From Oegoconia quadripuncta (Eukaryota; Arthropoda; Insecta; Lepidoptera; Autostichidae): 64,000 bases of DNA. Location of the stretch: positions 17,171,771 to 17,235,770 of the forward strand of contig OX438743.1 in the NCBI GenBank assembly GCA_949316235.1, written 5' to 3'. The notes beneath the pieces are model-generated. The model was not told the origin of the DNA, did no database searches, and worked only from the letters and a program-made list of their open reading frames with translations. Of the stretch, positions 34,103-44,700 are shown in pieces. Every line of letters begins with the position of its first letter. Positions within the stretch are counted from its first letter, which is position 1. The position numbers were made by a program, and so were the translations under genes.

Positions 34103-34378
34103 CGGTCGGAATTTAGTTGGTGTAGTGGTTAGCAACTCTGACCACTATACCAAAAGTTTGCGGGTTCGAATCCCGCTAGGGGCATATATCTATGTCTGTG
34201 TGATGAATACGGACATGTGTACCCGAGTTATGGATGTTTTCATTTATAATAAGTATTTATTTACAAAAAAAAATGTATTTATGTAGTATATCAATCATCT
34301 GGTATCCACAACACTAGCCTATAGTTGCTTACTGTGGAACTAGATGGCGCTGTGTGTATGTCTAAGGATATTTATTTA
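34103..34378 (+). mobile_element. SINE family B, full length
   Basis: TTGGTGTAGTGGTTAGCAAC, GCGGGTTCGAATCCCGC, ACCCGAGTTATGGATG and CTAGATGGCGCTGTGTGTATG. It lies about 120 bp from the 3' end of the first MAPEG gene. Confidence 0.9.
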
Positions 34379-34494
34379 TGTACAATGTTTTTAAGTAATT
34401 GTAAAGAATCATACAAATATAATCTTTAGTCTAGTATACCCATACAGTCCAAGAAATAAAGCATCAGATAAATATCATTTATAACTTCATATAA

Positions 34495-34899
34495 TCAAAT
34501 CGCGGGCCAATACTTAATAATAACCTGTCCAGTCATATAGCAAGTGATGAGATACGACACCAGAACTGCTATATCCGATATATATATAGGCAGAGGCTTC
34601 GACGCGTAACCTAGAATTGCAATAAATCGCGCCACTGTGTAAGCTCTGAAGAGACTTTTCGCAAAATTTGATGGAGGGTCTGTGGTAATGTACATCGCCC
34701 CAGAGATCCAAAACGGAGCCAATACTTTCAATTCTGATAAATACGCTCTTCGAATAATATCGTTGTTCTCAAAGACTCCTTTCCTAAGCCAAGTCACGGC
34801 TGCGACAGGACTTAGTGCCATCAGTTTCATCACCAGCAGCGCGGCATGGATCATGTAAGTTTGAGTCAGTGGACTATCAAGTGATATACTTCGCGTCAT
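34495..34899 (-). CDS. MAPEG family protein, microsomal glutathione S-transferase 1-like (short-loop form)
   Basis: Predicted multi-pass membrane protein of 134 residues in one exon, probably acting in the ER or outer mitochondrial membrane. MGST1-type MAPEG proteins conjugate glutathione to lipophilic electrophiles or reduce lipid peroxides as trimers. Visible features: a first hydrophobic helix (YMIHAALLVMKLMALSPVAA), then RRAYLSELKVLAPFWISGAMY, matching the family RRAHxNDLENIxPF signature with D/N changed, then FRAYTVARFIAILGYA (family FRxxxxARxxHTxxY, with His replaced) and a last helix near the C-terminus. The loop between helix 1 and the RRA motif is much shorter than in the insect MGST1 I remember. 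The start is the ATG at 34897-34899; an upstream in-frame GTG at 34911 is unlikely to be used. The related gene at 49416-49775 is on the same strand. Function is inferred from family only. Confidence 0.8.
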   Translation of the reverse strand: MTRSISLDSPLTQTYMIHAALLVMKLMALSPVAAVTWLRKGVFENNDIIRRAYLSELKVLAPFWISGAMYITTDPPSNFAKSLFRAYTVARFIAILGYASKPLPIYISDIAVLVSYLITCYMTGQVIIKYWPAI

Positions 34900-35401
34900 C
34901 TGGGATAACACCGAAAAATAAGAACAAAAGGGTGTACCTTAATTTTGTTACAGGATTTTCGGTCTTATTTGCATTATTCGCTGTGAAAGTCGATAATTGT
35001 TATTTATGTCTTTCTATACTTATTTTCCCCATTTTATTTATATTCCAGTGAATTTTATTTTTATTGGCGTATGAACGATTCTTCTCGTATCAAGGGAAAG
35101 AGTGCAGCCTGTTAGAACCTGCAGCAAATGTTTCGGGTTTGTTCAAAATGTCTGTAACCAAAGTGAATCTAGAATGGAAAATAATAGCATGACATTGTTC
35201 AGCAAAACATACATAATTAATATTAGAAATTGATATATTAGTGACGGCAAAGGTAAACAAGGAGCTGTCAAGTGTTCTGCCGTACATCCATTTTTTTTAA
35301 TGGCAACGTCGATCATATTGTACATTACTGGCCTTTTTCGTATTGTGGACCTGGCCATTAAAATTTCAAAATAATGTTTCTTATTAAAAGAAGTGTTCAT
35401 A
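34900..35401. other. 5' flank of the MAPEG gene
   Basis: It should hold that gene's promoter and any 5' UTR exon. No clear TATA box or splice pair could be fixed. Overlapping short frames on both strands look like chance. Confidence 0.3.
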
Positions 35402-35699
35402 CTAAGGTCCGTATTAAATCAATCTCAATACAAGTCTTGAGGCTGTATCACCCGAGATGCGTCTTAGTTGACGCTATCTCAAGCTCCGTGCTAATTTATA
35501 AAAGCTGAGATCACTTCTCAAGTATTCACCTCACCGGCGAATGAATGATAGTCTTGAGTTTCGTTTATTAATACGCGCACCTCTCAAGTGAGTAATGCTT
35601 GAGTATGCATATGCTTTTCAAGCCTCAATTTAGGTTTACTTGAGACCGGTCACAAGACTGTTCTCAATCTTGAGAATAGTTTATTAATACGGGCCTAAG
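35402..35699. mobile_element. MITE-like element
   Basis: The left end CTAAGGTCCGTATTAA and right end TTAATACGGGCCTAAG are inverted with one mismatch and a one-base offset. The motif TTTATTAATACG occurs inside (about 35564) and at the right end. Interior non-coding and rich in CTCAAG/CTTGAG. Confidence 0.7.
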
Positions 35700-36388
35700 A
35701 TTATGGTTGAACTGAATTGATATCATTGAAACCATGAAACTAAAAAGGAATTTTTTTCCTTCATGCATTGAATCGAGAATTCATCTAACAAATCAAAGAT
35801 TTCCTATTGATTGAACCATTGACCACAGGTACACAAAATTGTCGAAACATACCGATGATGGTCAACGAGAAAAACGCAAATGATCTTATTCTCTAAAGTC
35901 TTGACGGCTCTAAATAAAGAAAATAATATATTTTATGGTTTCTCTTAGTCTAATGCCAAAAACCCTTTTATTTTCGTCCGTACTTGGACCCTTATGCCTA
36001 TATATATACAGGGCGGAGACTGCAAAGAGTAGCTACAAGAACAAAAAACATTTTGGAAACATAACTTTCCATAAAAATTTTTTCATCTCATTCGATTTTC
36101 GTACCGATAAAAAACTAAAAGTGGTAGGGATAAACCTCTATGGGGACAACCGAAGTCAAGTATCAGAAAACGCAAAATAAATACATTAATGTAAAACGTT
36201 TATAGAGTCATGGGGATTTGACGAGAGAAAAGAAGTAAGAGAAAAGAAAACAAAGAGATTACCAATGAAATATCATATTTACAGAACGATTTCTTTTTAT
36301 TACCAGTTTGCGGCACTCGGCGTGTAGTTATACGTCATCAAAAAATTCATAAAAGAGGGTTGTTCTTCCTAATCTTTGCTTCAGGCGA
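35700..36388. other. Unassigned sequence
   Basis: A plus-strand chance frame at 35935-36180 was not recognised. Nothing else seen. Confidence 0.25.
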
Positions 36389-36470
36389 CCTCAGGGCGAG
36401 AGTCTTCTTCGCACAAAGACTCAGCTTGGCGATGCAGCGGGCCAACGCGACTAGCGTGCTGGGGATAATG
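36389..36470 (+). pseudogene. Short copy of the RLE-type retroelement C-terminus
   Basis: The frame reads GDLRARVFFAQRLSLAMQRA then NATSVLGIM, matching GDIRAGSFFAQRLSPAIQR of the 50138-50722 frame. Confidence 0.65.
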
Positions 36471-37449
36471 TGGCAGGCATCATGTAAATATTATAATCAT
36501 TTTTATTTTCCTAGATATTCTTTATATAAATAAATTTATGTACATGGAACTGAGTTAAAGTCAATATATAAACTTTTGTCAAATTATGAATATGTCGGAG
36601 ATGGGTTCGGGGTGGGTGTTGCTAGCGACCGGGACGGTGCCAGTCGCGTGGTGTATGGTGGCTCGGCCAATGGCGATACTATTGTAAGCTACCATAGGCA
36701 AATCGACAACGTATTCACATTCGCTTATGATCATGAAACCTGAGATGCTTTCTGTTGAAGAAAAAACATGTGCACGCCCCTCGTGCCATACAACTTGGCC
36801 CCCGCGTGCACTCTGTGGAACTCAGCCGTACCTTGTCTATAGTTCCTCCTTGCTCAAATCCCATGATCAACTTCTTATTAGCTAACGACTCACCGGATTC
36901 TTCCAAGCGTCGGTGGTAATGGTAATCAAATCACTACAGTCGTAGATATGTTCAGTGGAGCTCCGACTCCTTTGAAGGCTCGTAGTAAAGTCCGTCGTCA
37001 AACGTCGTCACCGCGCCATTTCCGGCGATACCAACGCCACCAGGTTTACTTCCCATTAACCGCGTATTATGATAGTCAGTTGACCGTATGAATAATGAAT
37101 TCTATCGCTAATTTATCGCTATCTGCGACAAATAAATACAATCACAATTACAGTCAGTTCTCGATTCAAAATCTGTGAATGCAGAAATAATCAACACTAT
37201 AAGTTAGAGTTAGTCTCCGAAATACAATTACTTTAAGAATCTGTGAAAGCAGAAGTAATACACTCCAAAATTAAAGTTTGTTTCCTAAGTACCTCTCATT
37301 TCTTGTACCTGTAGTGGCCTTACGTGCCACATCTCATTTTTCCATCCTGTATACATTCTAATACTTTAGCATCGAGTCCATGAAGGATTGAAATGGGGAG
37401 TTGCTGAGGAGGGAAAATAATTAATTTAATTATGATAGCTTCAGTTACT
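36471..37449. other. Unassigned sequence
   Basis: Nothing recognised, apart from a mildly GC-rich patch at 36590-36680. Confidence 0.3.
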
Positions 37450-37640
37450 CTGTTAATTGTTATGGCCACATTGTCCGTCAGTCCGTCTGTCAAAAACCAG
37501 TATAAAGTTGGGATGTTTATGAATTGCTTTGTCCCAAAAATAAATATTAAATTAAAATGTTTGCCACTTTTAATGGGTTACTTGTATAAGGCATCTCTGT
37601 AATTTGCTACGGAACTTTCGGTACGTGAGATGGGGCTTGC
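37450..37640. repeat. Probable interspersed repeat
   Basis: TCCGTCAGTCCGTCTGTC and CTACGGAACTTTCGGTACG resemble the common lepidopteran GGTTCCGTACC / GTCCGTCTGTCTGTC repeat, also at 59540-59660. Confidence 0.4.
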
Positions 37641-37859
37641 GCCTGCTAGTCTTCTGTGTGGAGTTATAAACAGCTTGAAGGCCGGATCAGCGACAATGGG
37701 GCTTTTATTGAGTATTTGCACTTTCGAAATGGTTCCAGTCATGTAAACACCGTGAATTTAATATTATTGTCAGTAAAAATGCACTAGCAGCTTTAAACTA
37801 ATCCGTGTATATCACTGCCCTGGTGTTTGGCCAATTTCACTTGGTAAAAAAAAATTTTA

Positions 37860-37995
37860 ATGTATTTATCCAGCCTGTTTTTGAAAGAGTTCACCGATGG
37901 TGTAATTTGTTCCACACTTTCACTACTCGGTTTGATAGGAAGTGGTGTTTAGGATTACTCCCCAATAAATTTTCCAAAATGGTAACCCGTTTTTA
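37860..37995 (-). pseudogene. CR1-like LINE C-terminal fragment (minus)
   Basis: The minus strand encodes HHFLSNRVVKVWNKL and then FKNRL-like residues after a frame break, the same block as 27350-27450. Confidence 0.65.
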
Positions 37996-38828
37996 GTGTA
38001 GCAAAGCGACATTATTTTCAACTGTCGCTGTCAATGTCTTGTTTACTAGATAAAGTACTTATCCAAGTTTAAACTAAACATCATTTCACCATGAGATCAT
38101 GAAAGCGATGACCCGACAAAGCACGCTAGAGTGTTAGTCAATTGAATTATATTCACAATGCTTGCATACACTCAATTTGCAATTAACTTTGTAAGAAAAA
38201 AATCGAAATTTTTTAATTTGTTGGACACATTTCAAACCTACATTCACTTCTTTTCTACTTTACTTTTAAAGCTGATCACTACAGAACCTAGAATGTCTTT
38301 GCACCTGTTCCGGGCCTCATGGCGTTAGAACAATTATAAATATCCACTAATATTTTTAACAAAGGCAATGCATCTCTCAAGCGTTTTCCTGTCTTGTACT
38401 TAAATTAAAATATTTATTTCAAGTAGACAAAACAATACAGTCAGATGCAGTGTCGACCTGCTTTTAATCAAATAGCTTTGTCTTTGTTTCCTTCCCTCTT
38501 TGCTAGTTCAAAACAGTACGTTCCGCCTGACACTTGCTGTATTAAGTACTTACCTACTTGATTCTCTTTGTTGTGAAGCTCAGAGCTAGAAACGATGTGA
38601 AATGTGCATAAAAGCATTTGCAAATAAAAGCTAGTGACAATGTAACTTGGGAAACGCAACCACAGCATAAGTAGTACCTAGATAAATAAATAAAACAGCC
38701 ACTAAATATTCAGAAAATGATATATTATTTTAAATCACACATTTGTTTAATTTTACTCATTATTTAAAAAGAACTTTCAATCTGTTTATATGTGGTTTGA
38801 CGCATGTAAAAGGAATAGAACCAAACGG
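37996..38828. other. Unassigned sequence
   Basis: Nothing recognised. Confidence 0.3.
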
Positions 38829-39169
38829 TTTTTTTTTATGCACAACGGGTTAGCATTCGCCCTCAACCATACCTAATGTTAAGTGAAATGAGGCCGAAGG
38901 TGGAAACGTATTAACCCGGAAACCTCATCTTACTTGGAGGACTGGCTATCTTATCTCTCACTACCGGAACATAACAATAATTAACATTGTTGTTTTGGCG
39001 GCAGATTAAGATAAGATCTGCCTGGACATTTGGCAGACTAAGATAAGATGATAAGCCAGGCGGCTGGCTCGCTACCAACCAAATCGAGTACTAAACATGT
39101 ACCCCGTATCGCACCCGCGACCTCCGATTCGTAAACCTTATGTTGTTTACATTGAGCCGCGGAGGCGGC
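38829..39169 (-). mobile_element. SINE family A (minus) with internal duplication
   Basis: It runs from TTTTTTTTATGCACAACGGG to GAGCCGCGGAGGCGG. A segment around 39005-39062 (GATAAGATCTGCCTGGACATT, then GATAAGATGATAAGCCAGGCGG) is partly duplicated relative to other copies. Confidence 0.85.
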
Positions 39170-39485
39170 TAAAGTTTTCTTGAATAGCAAAACCGTTCAA
39201 GATAAACTCGAAATCGTGATCCCCATTTAAGATTATAAATCAAGTTAGTCTCGCTTGACTTTGACCCTTATGCCTCCCAATTGAAGGGTCTTTCCTTTTC
39301 AACAACCCTCCAAAAGGTAAATCAACATGGCAATAGACTTCAAAGCTCAGCACTGCTAAACACTCATGCTATAAATATACCAAAAAAAAATCCTTATGGG
39401 CAGGATTTACATGTAGATATTAGGTATATCCTCAACCGGCTTATACGTAACCCATTGTTGGGGCACAGATTCCTGTCCTCTGGCA
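39170..39485. other. Unassigned sequence
   Basis: Nothing recognised. Confidence 0.3.
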
Positions 39486-39534
39486 ATCATCATCATCAGT
39501 CCGTAAACATCCAACTGTTGGGATATAGGCCTTC
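39486..39534 (-). repeat. RTE-type LINE 3' end, left half of split copy
   Basis: CATCATCATCAGTCCGTAAAC and CCAACTGTTGGGATATAGGCC. The copy resumes at 47993 beyond the inserted retroelement; the GATC between them is duplicated by the insertion. Confidence 0.75.
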
Positions 39535-39538
39535 GATC
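39535..39538. repeat. Target-site duplication GATC (left)
   Basis: It matches GATC at 47989-47992; four bases is usual for Ty3/gypsy integrases. Confidence 0.9.
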
Positions 39539-39799
39539 TGTTATACGGGTTTAGGGAAATGGGTTTTTAAAAAAAACCGCTTTCACTCGCGACAATATAT
39601 ATAATATTTATATTGGATAAGGAATTATTTATCACGAGAGAACTTGGTTATAATTATCCTTAGGCAACCGCGCTGTTCGGAGGTTGGATACAGACTGAGC
39701 TATCGTCAGGTCAGACCCATCTTCCCAAGCATCTAAACGCTGAGCTGACAGAGTGAACTGCCAGGGCAGCACTAACGTCTACAGAGCCGGGATATAACA
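39539..39799 (-). repeat. 3' LTR
   Basis: 261 bp with TGTTATA / TATAACA inverted ends. By eye it is identical to the LTR at 47728-47988. Confidence 0.95.
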
Positions 39800-39810
39800 C
39801 CTCCCCCTTT
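39800..39810 (-). other. Polypurine tract
   Basis: AAAGGGGGAGG on the minus strand directly next to the 3' LTR, the expected plus-strand primer. Confidence 0.9.
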
Positions 39811-39843
39811 AAGAAGAGACTTGGGGTTGTTGCAAAGTCTCTG

Positions 39844-41704
39844 TCAAAATCTACTTCTAAGGGGAGCAACCGGGGTAGTAGTGATTTCTGTTCCAGGGTC
39901 TTGTCTGTCTGTTGTCCCTGTTGGCTCGGGAGTAGACTGAGATAATAATTTATTAAAGTTGAATTTTAATTGGAAAGGTCGGTTGCTGCCAGATTTACAG
40001 CCTTTCTTAATAATTATGTATCCTAGCAATAAACAAATAAAAATAAAAATAAAAATTATGAGTATTGAATAATGTGTCCCATATTTCACAATGTGAGGGC
40101 CGTGTGAGCTTTCAATAGCTCTTAGATCGTTCAAGAGGGATTTCATTAAGATTTTATTTTTTGAATGGAAGTCATCCAGATCTACGTCATGTAGGTGAAC
40201 AGGGGACACTCTATCCACTACACTGTTTAACTTAATTAAATTACAGCAAGTATCGTTAATTAGATTAAAATCCGGAATATGGTTTATAGGTGCAGTAATG
40301 TTTAGAAACTTGTATTTTGGTATCAATGTAACATTTTTACAATATCCAATACAATTATGAGGGATAGTAACTATACCCGTGCCGAAAATATTCGTTTCAT
40401 ACAAGTTGGAGTTAACACAGTCAATTGAAATTTTGTTGGGCTCCGATTGGACATAGACCCACTTATTGTTCGTCAACGGTTTCCAAATATCCAGTCTTCC
40501 TAATATGATTTGTGTCTTACACTGTAATGGTTTTTCACTTATCACTTTCGCTAACAATTCACTTTCACAGGTAGGTTTCGCATCAGAGGAATACACGGTC
40601 TCGAGGTCACAGATGTAGTTTCCTGGGCTTACGGATTTGCATATTTTCAGATCGTCGAAAATGCAATAGTGAGATTTGTCCTTGGTCATTGCTATATATT
40701 TATGATCAGGTATGATCAAACTGAATGAGTTCGGCTCTTCGGGGTGGTAAGGTGTAGGAAGAGCAATATTGTGGAACAATACATATTCTCTGACGCTAAC
40801 TAGCGGCACTTGCAGAACGAAAATAATCTTATTATTAACATAATAACAAACTAACCTAGAAATATTTAAAATAAGATACATAGAATCGATATCCAGAGTC
40901 ACAGGCAGCTCGAGATCGCTAGGCAAATGTCTGTAGTTATCGGCAAGCTCTCGATGTAATTGGCTCGGCGTTATTATTGCAGGATGTAGGATGTTTTGGC
41001 TACTGAATAAAATAGCGTTAATTACGTCTTCCAGTTGGAATGACAGGGTAAGTATCGATGATTCCAGTATGGTGAGTATTTCATGAACATTGGTAAGTAT
41101 CTGCAATCCGCTGGTGATTTCTGTAATATTTTGAACGTTTTGCGAGAGTTTGTCGATAGCTGCGTTGAGGTTGATTTCATTATCTCTTATTTTACTTAGG
41201 GTACTATTATAATGCACTAATATAGAGGTAGCAACTAAAATGTTCTCTTTCATCAGTGAAGTCAACTGCTTTTCGTTATTTTGTAAAGACTGTATGGCTT
41301 CGTCATACCTTAGGCCATCATTCTCGTCTAGGGAACCAAATATCTGTTTCAAGATTGTTCCTATACCTCCTATCCAAGCGTTTCGTTTTGATCTATTTCT
41401 TATCAGGTGCGAGATGGATGAAAACTCTCTACTCATGCCGTGGAATCGCGCTATTAATGGTCGTAACGCGTCGCGACATTCCACATCGATTTGTGCTATC
41501 CGTGTCTGACTACACAAGTTCTTCATAAATCCTAGAGTAGTTTCGATATTTTGTATGTGTGGATGGAAATGTGAAACGTCTACTGGTATTAAAACTCTTA
41601 ACTGAACGTTGTTAACTTTGAGGTTCCCTAAATAATCATAATAAAGTCCTGAACTCGAAGTGATTGGCTGGACGTAATCCTGATGAGGTTGACCTCGAAC
41701 TGAA
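39844..41704 (-). CDS. env: env, second exon: errantivirus envelope / fusion glycoprotein
   Basis: Membrane fusion protein of the F type. The frame is open from a splice acceptor (ATTTGCAG, AG at 41706-41705) to the stop at 39844, 619 codons. The first internal Met is at 41526, but 59 in-frame codons precede it and include a YYDYLG motif typical of the F1/F2-type N-terminal region. Counting from that Met, RSKR at residues 45-48 is a furin-type cleavage site, followed at once by the glycine-rich fusion peptide (AWIGGIGTILKQIFG). A hydrophobic anchor (LIIFIFIFICLLLGYIII) lies near residues 485-505, then a cytoplasmic tail of about 54 residues. Several N-linked sites are present. No stop or frameshift was seen. 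The exon has no signal peptide of its own; see 47353-47402. Expression from a spliced RNA is inferred from the sites and from gypsy-type elements. Confidence 0.88.
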
Positions 41705-41720
41705 CTGCAAATAATAATAA
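41705..41720 (-). promoter_or_regulatory. env 3' splice site
   Basis: The minus strand reads TTATTATTATTTGCAG, a pyrimidine-rich acceptor. The exon begins at 41704. It is placed just after the pol stop, as expected for a subgenomic env RNA. Confidence 0.75.
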
Positions 41721-41770
41721 TTACCTATCGTTACTAAATTAAGATAAGCTAAACTATTCTATTCTTATTT

Positions 41771-44700
41771 CTATAGATTTGTTCCAACGTCAGCTAGTTT
41801 CACCTGATCGAAGTGATGCGTAACGTGGCGCCGGTTGATGAGTAAGGTGAGTGTATTATTGCCATTTACCTTAACTATTTTATAGGGTCCTTTCCAAGGA
41901 GGAGACAGCGCTTTGCGCATTCTCAGGTGGTTTTTTAGGTATACGAAATCGCCAATTTTGTACTTGACGGGACGAGTACGAGTGTCATAGTAGGACTTGG
42001 ATGCTTCCTTGGATTGCCTCATGAACTCCAAGGCCCTTTCTCTAGAATATTTTAATCTATTTTGGAGCATACGGACATAGTCAGGGTAAGTCGCTCCTGC
42101 GGACTCCTCATAAATGGAATTTGGGATGAACGGCTTGTTTCCGAACATGAGTTCGTAGGGTGTGTAATGAGTTGTGGAATGAACGGTTGTGTTGTAAGTG
42201 AGCATGGCTGTATAAACATAGCGGGGCCAGTTTGTTTGTTCGTCATTTATGTAGGATCTAAGGTACTCCTTTAGAGTTGAGTGGCTTCGCTCCAGGGCAC
42301 CTTGGGTTTGCGGATGATACGGGGAAGCCCAGAGGTTCTTTATTTTCAGGAATTCACAGGTCTTTTTAAAGAGATCAGCTGTGAAGTTGGTTCCCTGATC
42401 CGTGAGGATCATTTTAGGGATACCAAAAATGGATACGTAGTGGATCAAACATTCACTGGATTCTTCTGCCGTGATACTGCGGATAGGATATGCAGAGGAG
42501 AATTTGGTAAGGTCATCTTGTATCGTAAGTATATATTTTAGTTTTGCAGGTCCCGCCTCAGGGAGCGGTCCTACAATATCTAGAGATATTCGTTGGCATG
42601 GCTCCGTGGATGTGCTGGTAATTTGCATTGGAGCACGATTTACTTGTCTGAGAGCTTTATTGGTTTGGCATTGAGGGCATTTCTTCACGAAACCTTCGAT
42701 ATCACTACGCATGCTTTTCCAGTAGAAGGTTTCCTGGACTCTTTTAAGCATACGGTTACTACCAAGATGTCCCGCAATGGGTATGTTATGATTATCCCTC
42801 AGTATTTTAGGGATTTCAGAAAGAGTAGGATATATGATTTTGTCCTTGTATATGTGCACATTGATGCTGGTGTTATTAAACAGGTAAAGGAACATGTTAT
42901 AGATTTTTATAAATTGATGGGTATCAAAAGGATTTTTAAATTCGGTTATCGCAATGTCTGGGGTGATGTTCATGTCAAGGGTAACAACCAGTTCGTCCCT
43001 GAGTGTTTTAAGACTTTTGTAAATGTCTTCGTAACTGGATTTGTCAAAATGATACACCTTAAAAAAAAGGAAATAGTATGTCTTGCCTTCATGTGCGAAA
43101 GATATAAAGGAATTAAGCGTCCTCTCTTTATCTATGATTTCAGAGTTATTGGGGGTGCTATCTAGGATGGCTTGTACAAAAGGGTTGGATTCATCAAGGT
43201 CGATGGAAGTAGGTAAGATAATAACCCCATGTTTAGATTTCGTTATGTCTTCATTATGTTCCTGAATGCAAGTATTAAAAGAACTGTTTTTATTTGCTAT
43301 CATTTTCAGGAAGGTGGGATAATCCTCGTCAGGTAAGTCGGAAACGGCGCTTGTAGATGGCGTTGGTGCAACATCGGGCTGGACTTCAGGAGCACTGGAA
43401 GGTGAGATTATTTCAGGTAAAACATCTTCGTTGGGATCAAGGAGGTTTGCAGAGGGTAAGTTCATCCCAGGTGACTGTAGGAGGTTATCTTCAATGGGAT
43501 CAGAAGGGTATGTAGAAGGTAGGTTTATTTCAGGCGACCGTAAGGGATCATCATCCGGGTCTAGGGGAATTAGTTCGTCGGGGTCAAATGAAGCTGGTGA
43601 AATTAATAGGTCCATTAGACCTTCGTCTAATGGGGGGTCTCGCTCCGTTGGATTGGATTCTGAAACATCTCCAGTTTGGACTGGGTTAACAGGGAATCGA
43701 GATAGGGCGTCGGCATTGGTATTAATCTTGCCTTTCTTATATTTGATGCTATATTCAAATTCCTCTAGTTTTAAGCGCCAACGAATTAGTCGTGAACCAG
43801 GATCCTTACACTTAAATAGCCATTCTAATGGTTTGTGGTCCGATAGGACCGTAAAACGATGGCCATACAGGTAAGGCCGAAACACCTTAGTGCCGAATAT
43901 TACGGCTAGACACTCTTTTTCGGTGACACTATAATTGCACTCTGCCTTATTAAGTGTGCGGGATGCATATGCAATAGGGCGATCTCGTCCTATTGGGCCT
44001 TGGGATAATATTGCCGATATCGCATAGTTGGAAGCGTCACATGTTAAAAGGAACGATTGAGTGAAATCGGGGTATGCCAGAATTGGGGCAGAGACGAGTT
44101 TGTTTTTAAGGCATTCGAAAGCGAGTTGTTGTTCGTTTTGCCATTTAAACGGAATGTCTTTTTTTAAGAGAGACGTCAGGGGTTTGGCCAGTTTTGCAAA
44201 ATCGGGTATAAATCTCCTGTAATACGATATTAGGCCTAGGAAGGATTTAATATCCTTCGGCGATTGGGGAATAGGAAACTCAGTTACGGCTTTAGTTTTA
44301 TTAGGATTAGGCTTCACCCCATCTTCGCCTATGATGTGTCCTAAATAGGCAACTTCCTTCCGTAGAAACTCGCATTTCTCGGGCTGAAGTTTAAGATTAA
44401 ACTCGCGAAGTCTGTCAAATACACTTTTTAAGTTATCGATATGAGAATTCAGATCGGGCGAATAGATGACAATATCATCTAAGTATACAAAGCATCGTGT
44501 ACCTTGTAGGCCGGAAAGACAAGTATTCATAAGTTTCTGAAAGGTGGATGGGGCATTCTTAAGCCCGAACGGCATTCTGTTAAATTGGTAATGCCCCTGA
44601 GGAACGGAAAAGGCAGTTTTGGGTGCATCTTCGGGATTAATAAGGATTTGATGGAAACCGGAAGTGAGATCCAAGGTGGAGAAATATTTACTATTTCCTA

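Noticed and set aside
34900..34911. Upstream start for the first MAPEG gene at 34911
   Set aside because: The codon there is GTG; the ATG at 34899 is the first standard start and fits the paralogue's N-terminus better.
41240..41528. Two overlapping plus-strand frames of about 90 codons
   Set aside because: Antisense shadows of the env N-terminal region.
42593..43165. 190-codon plus-strand open frame
   Set aside because: Antisense shadow of the integrase and spacer part of pol; no independent motif.
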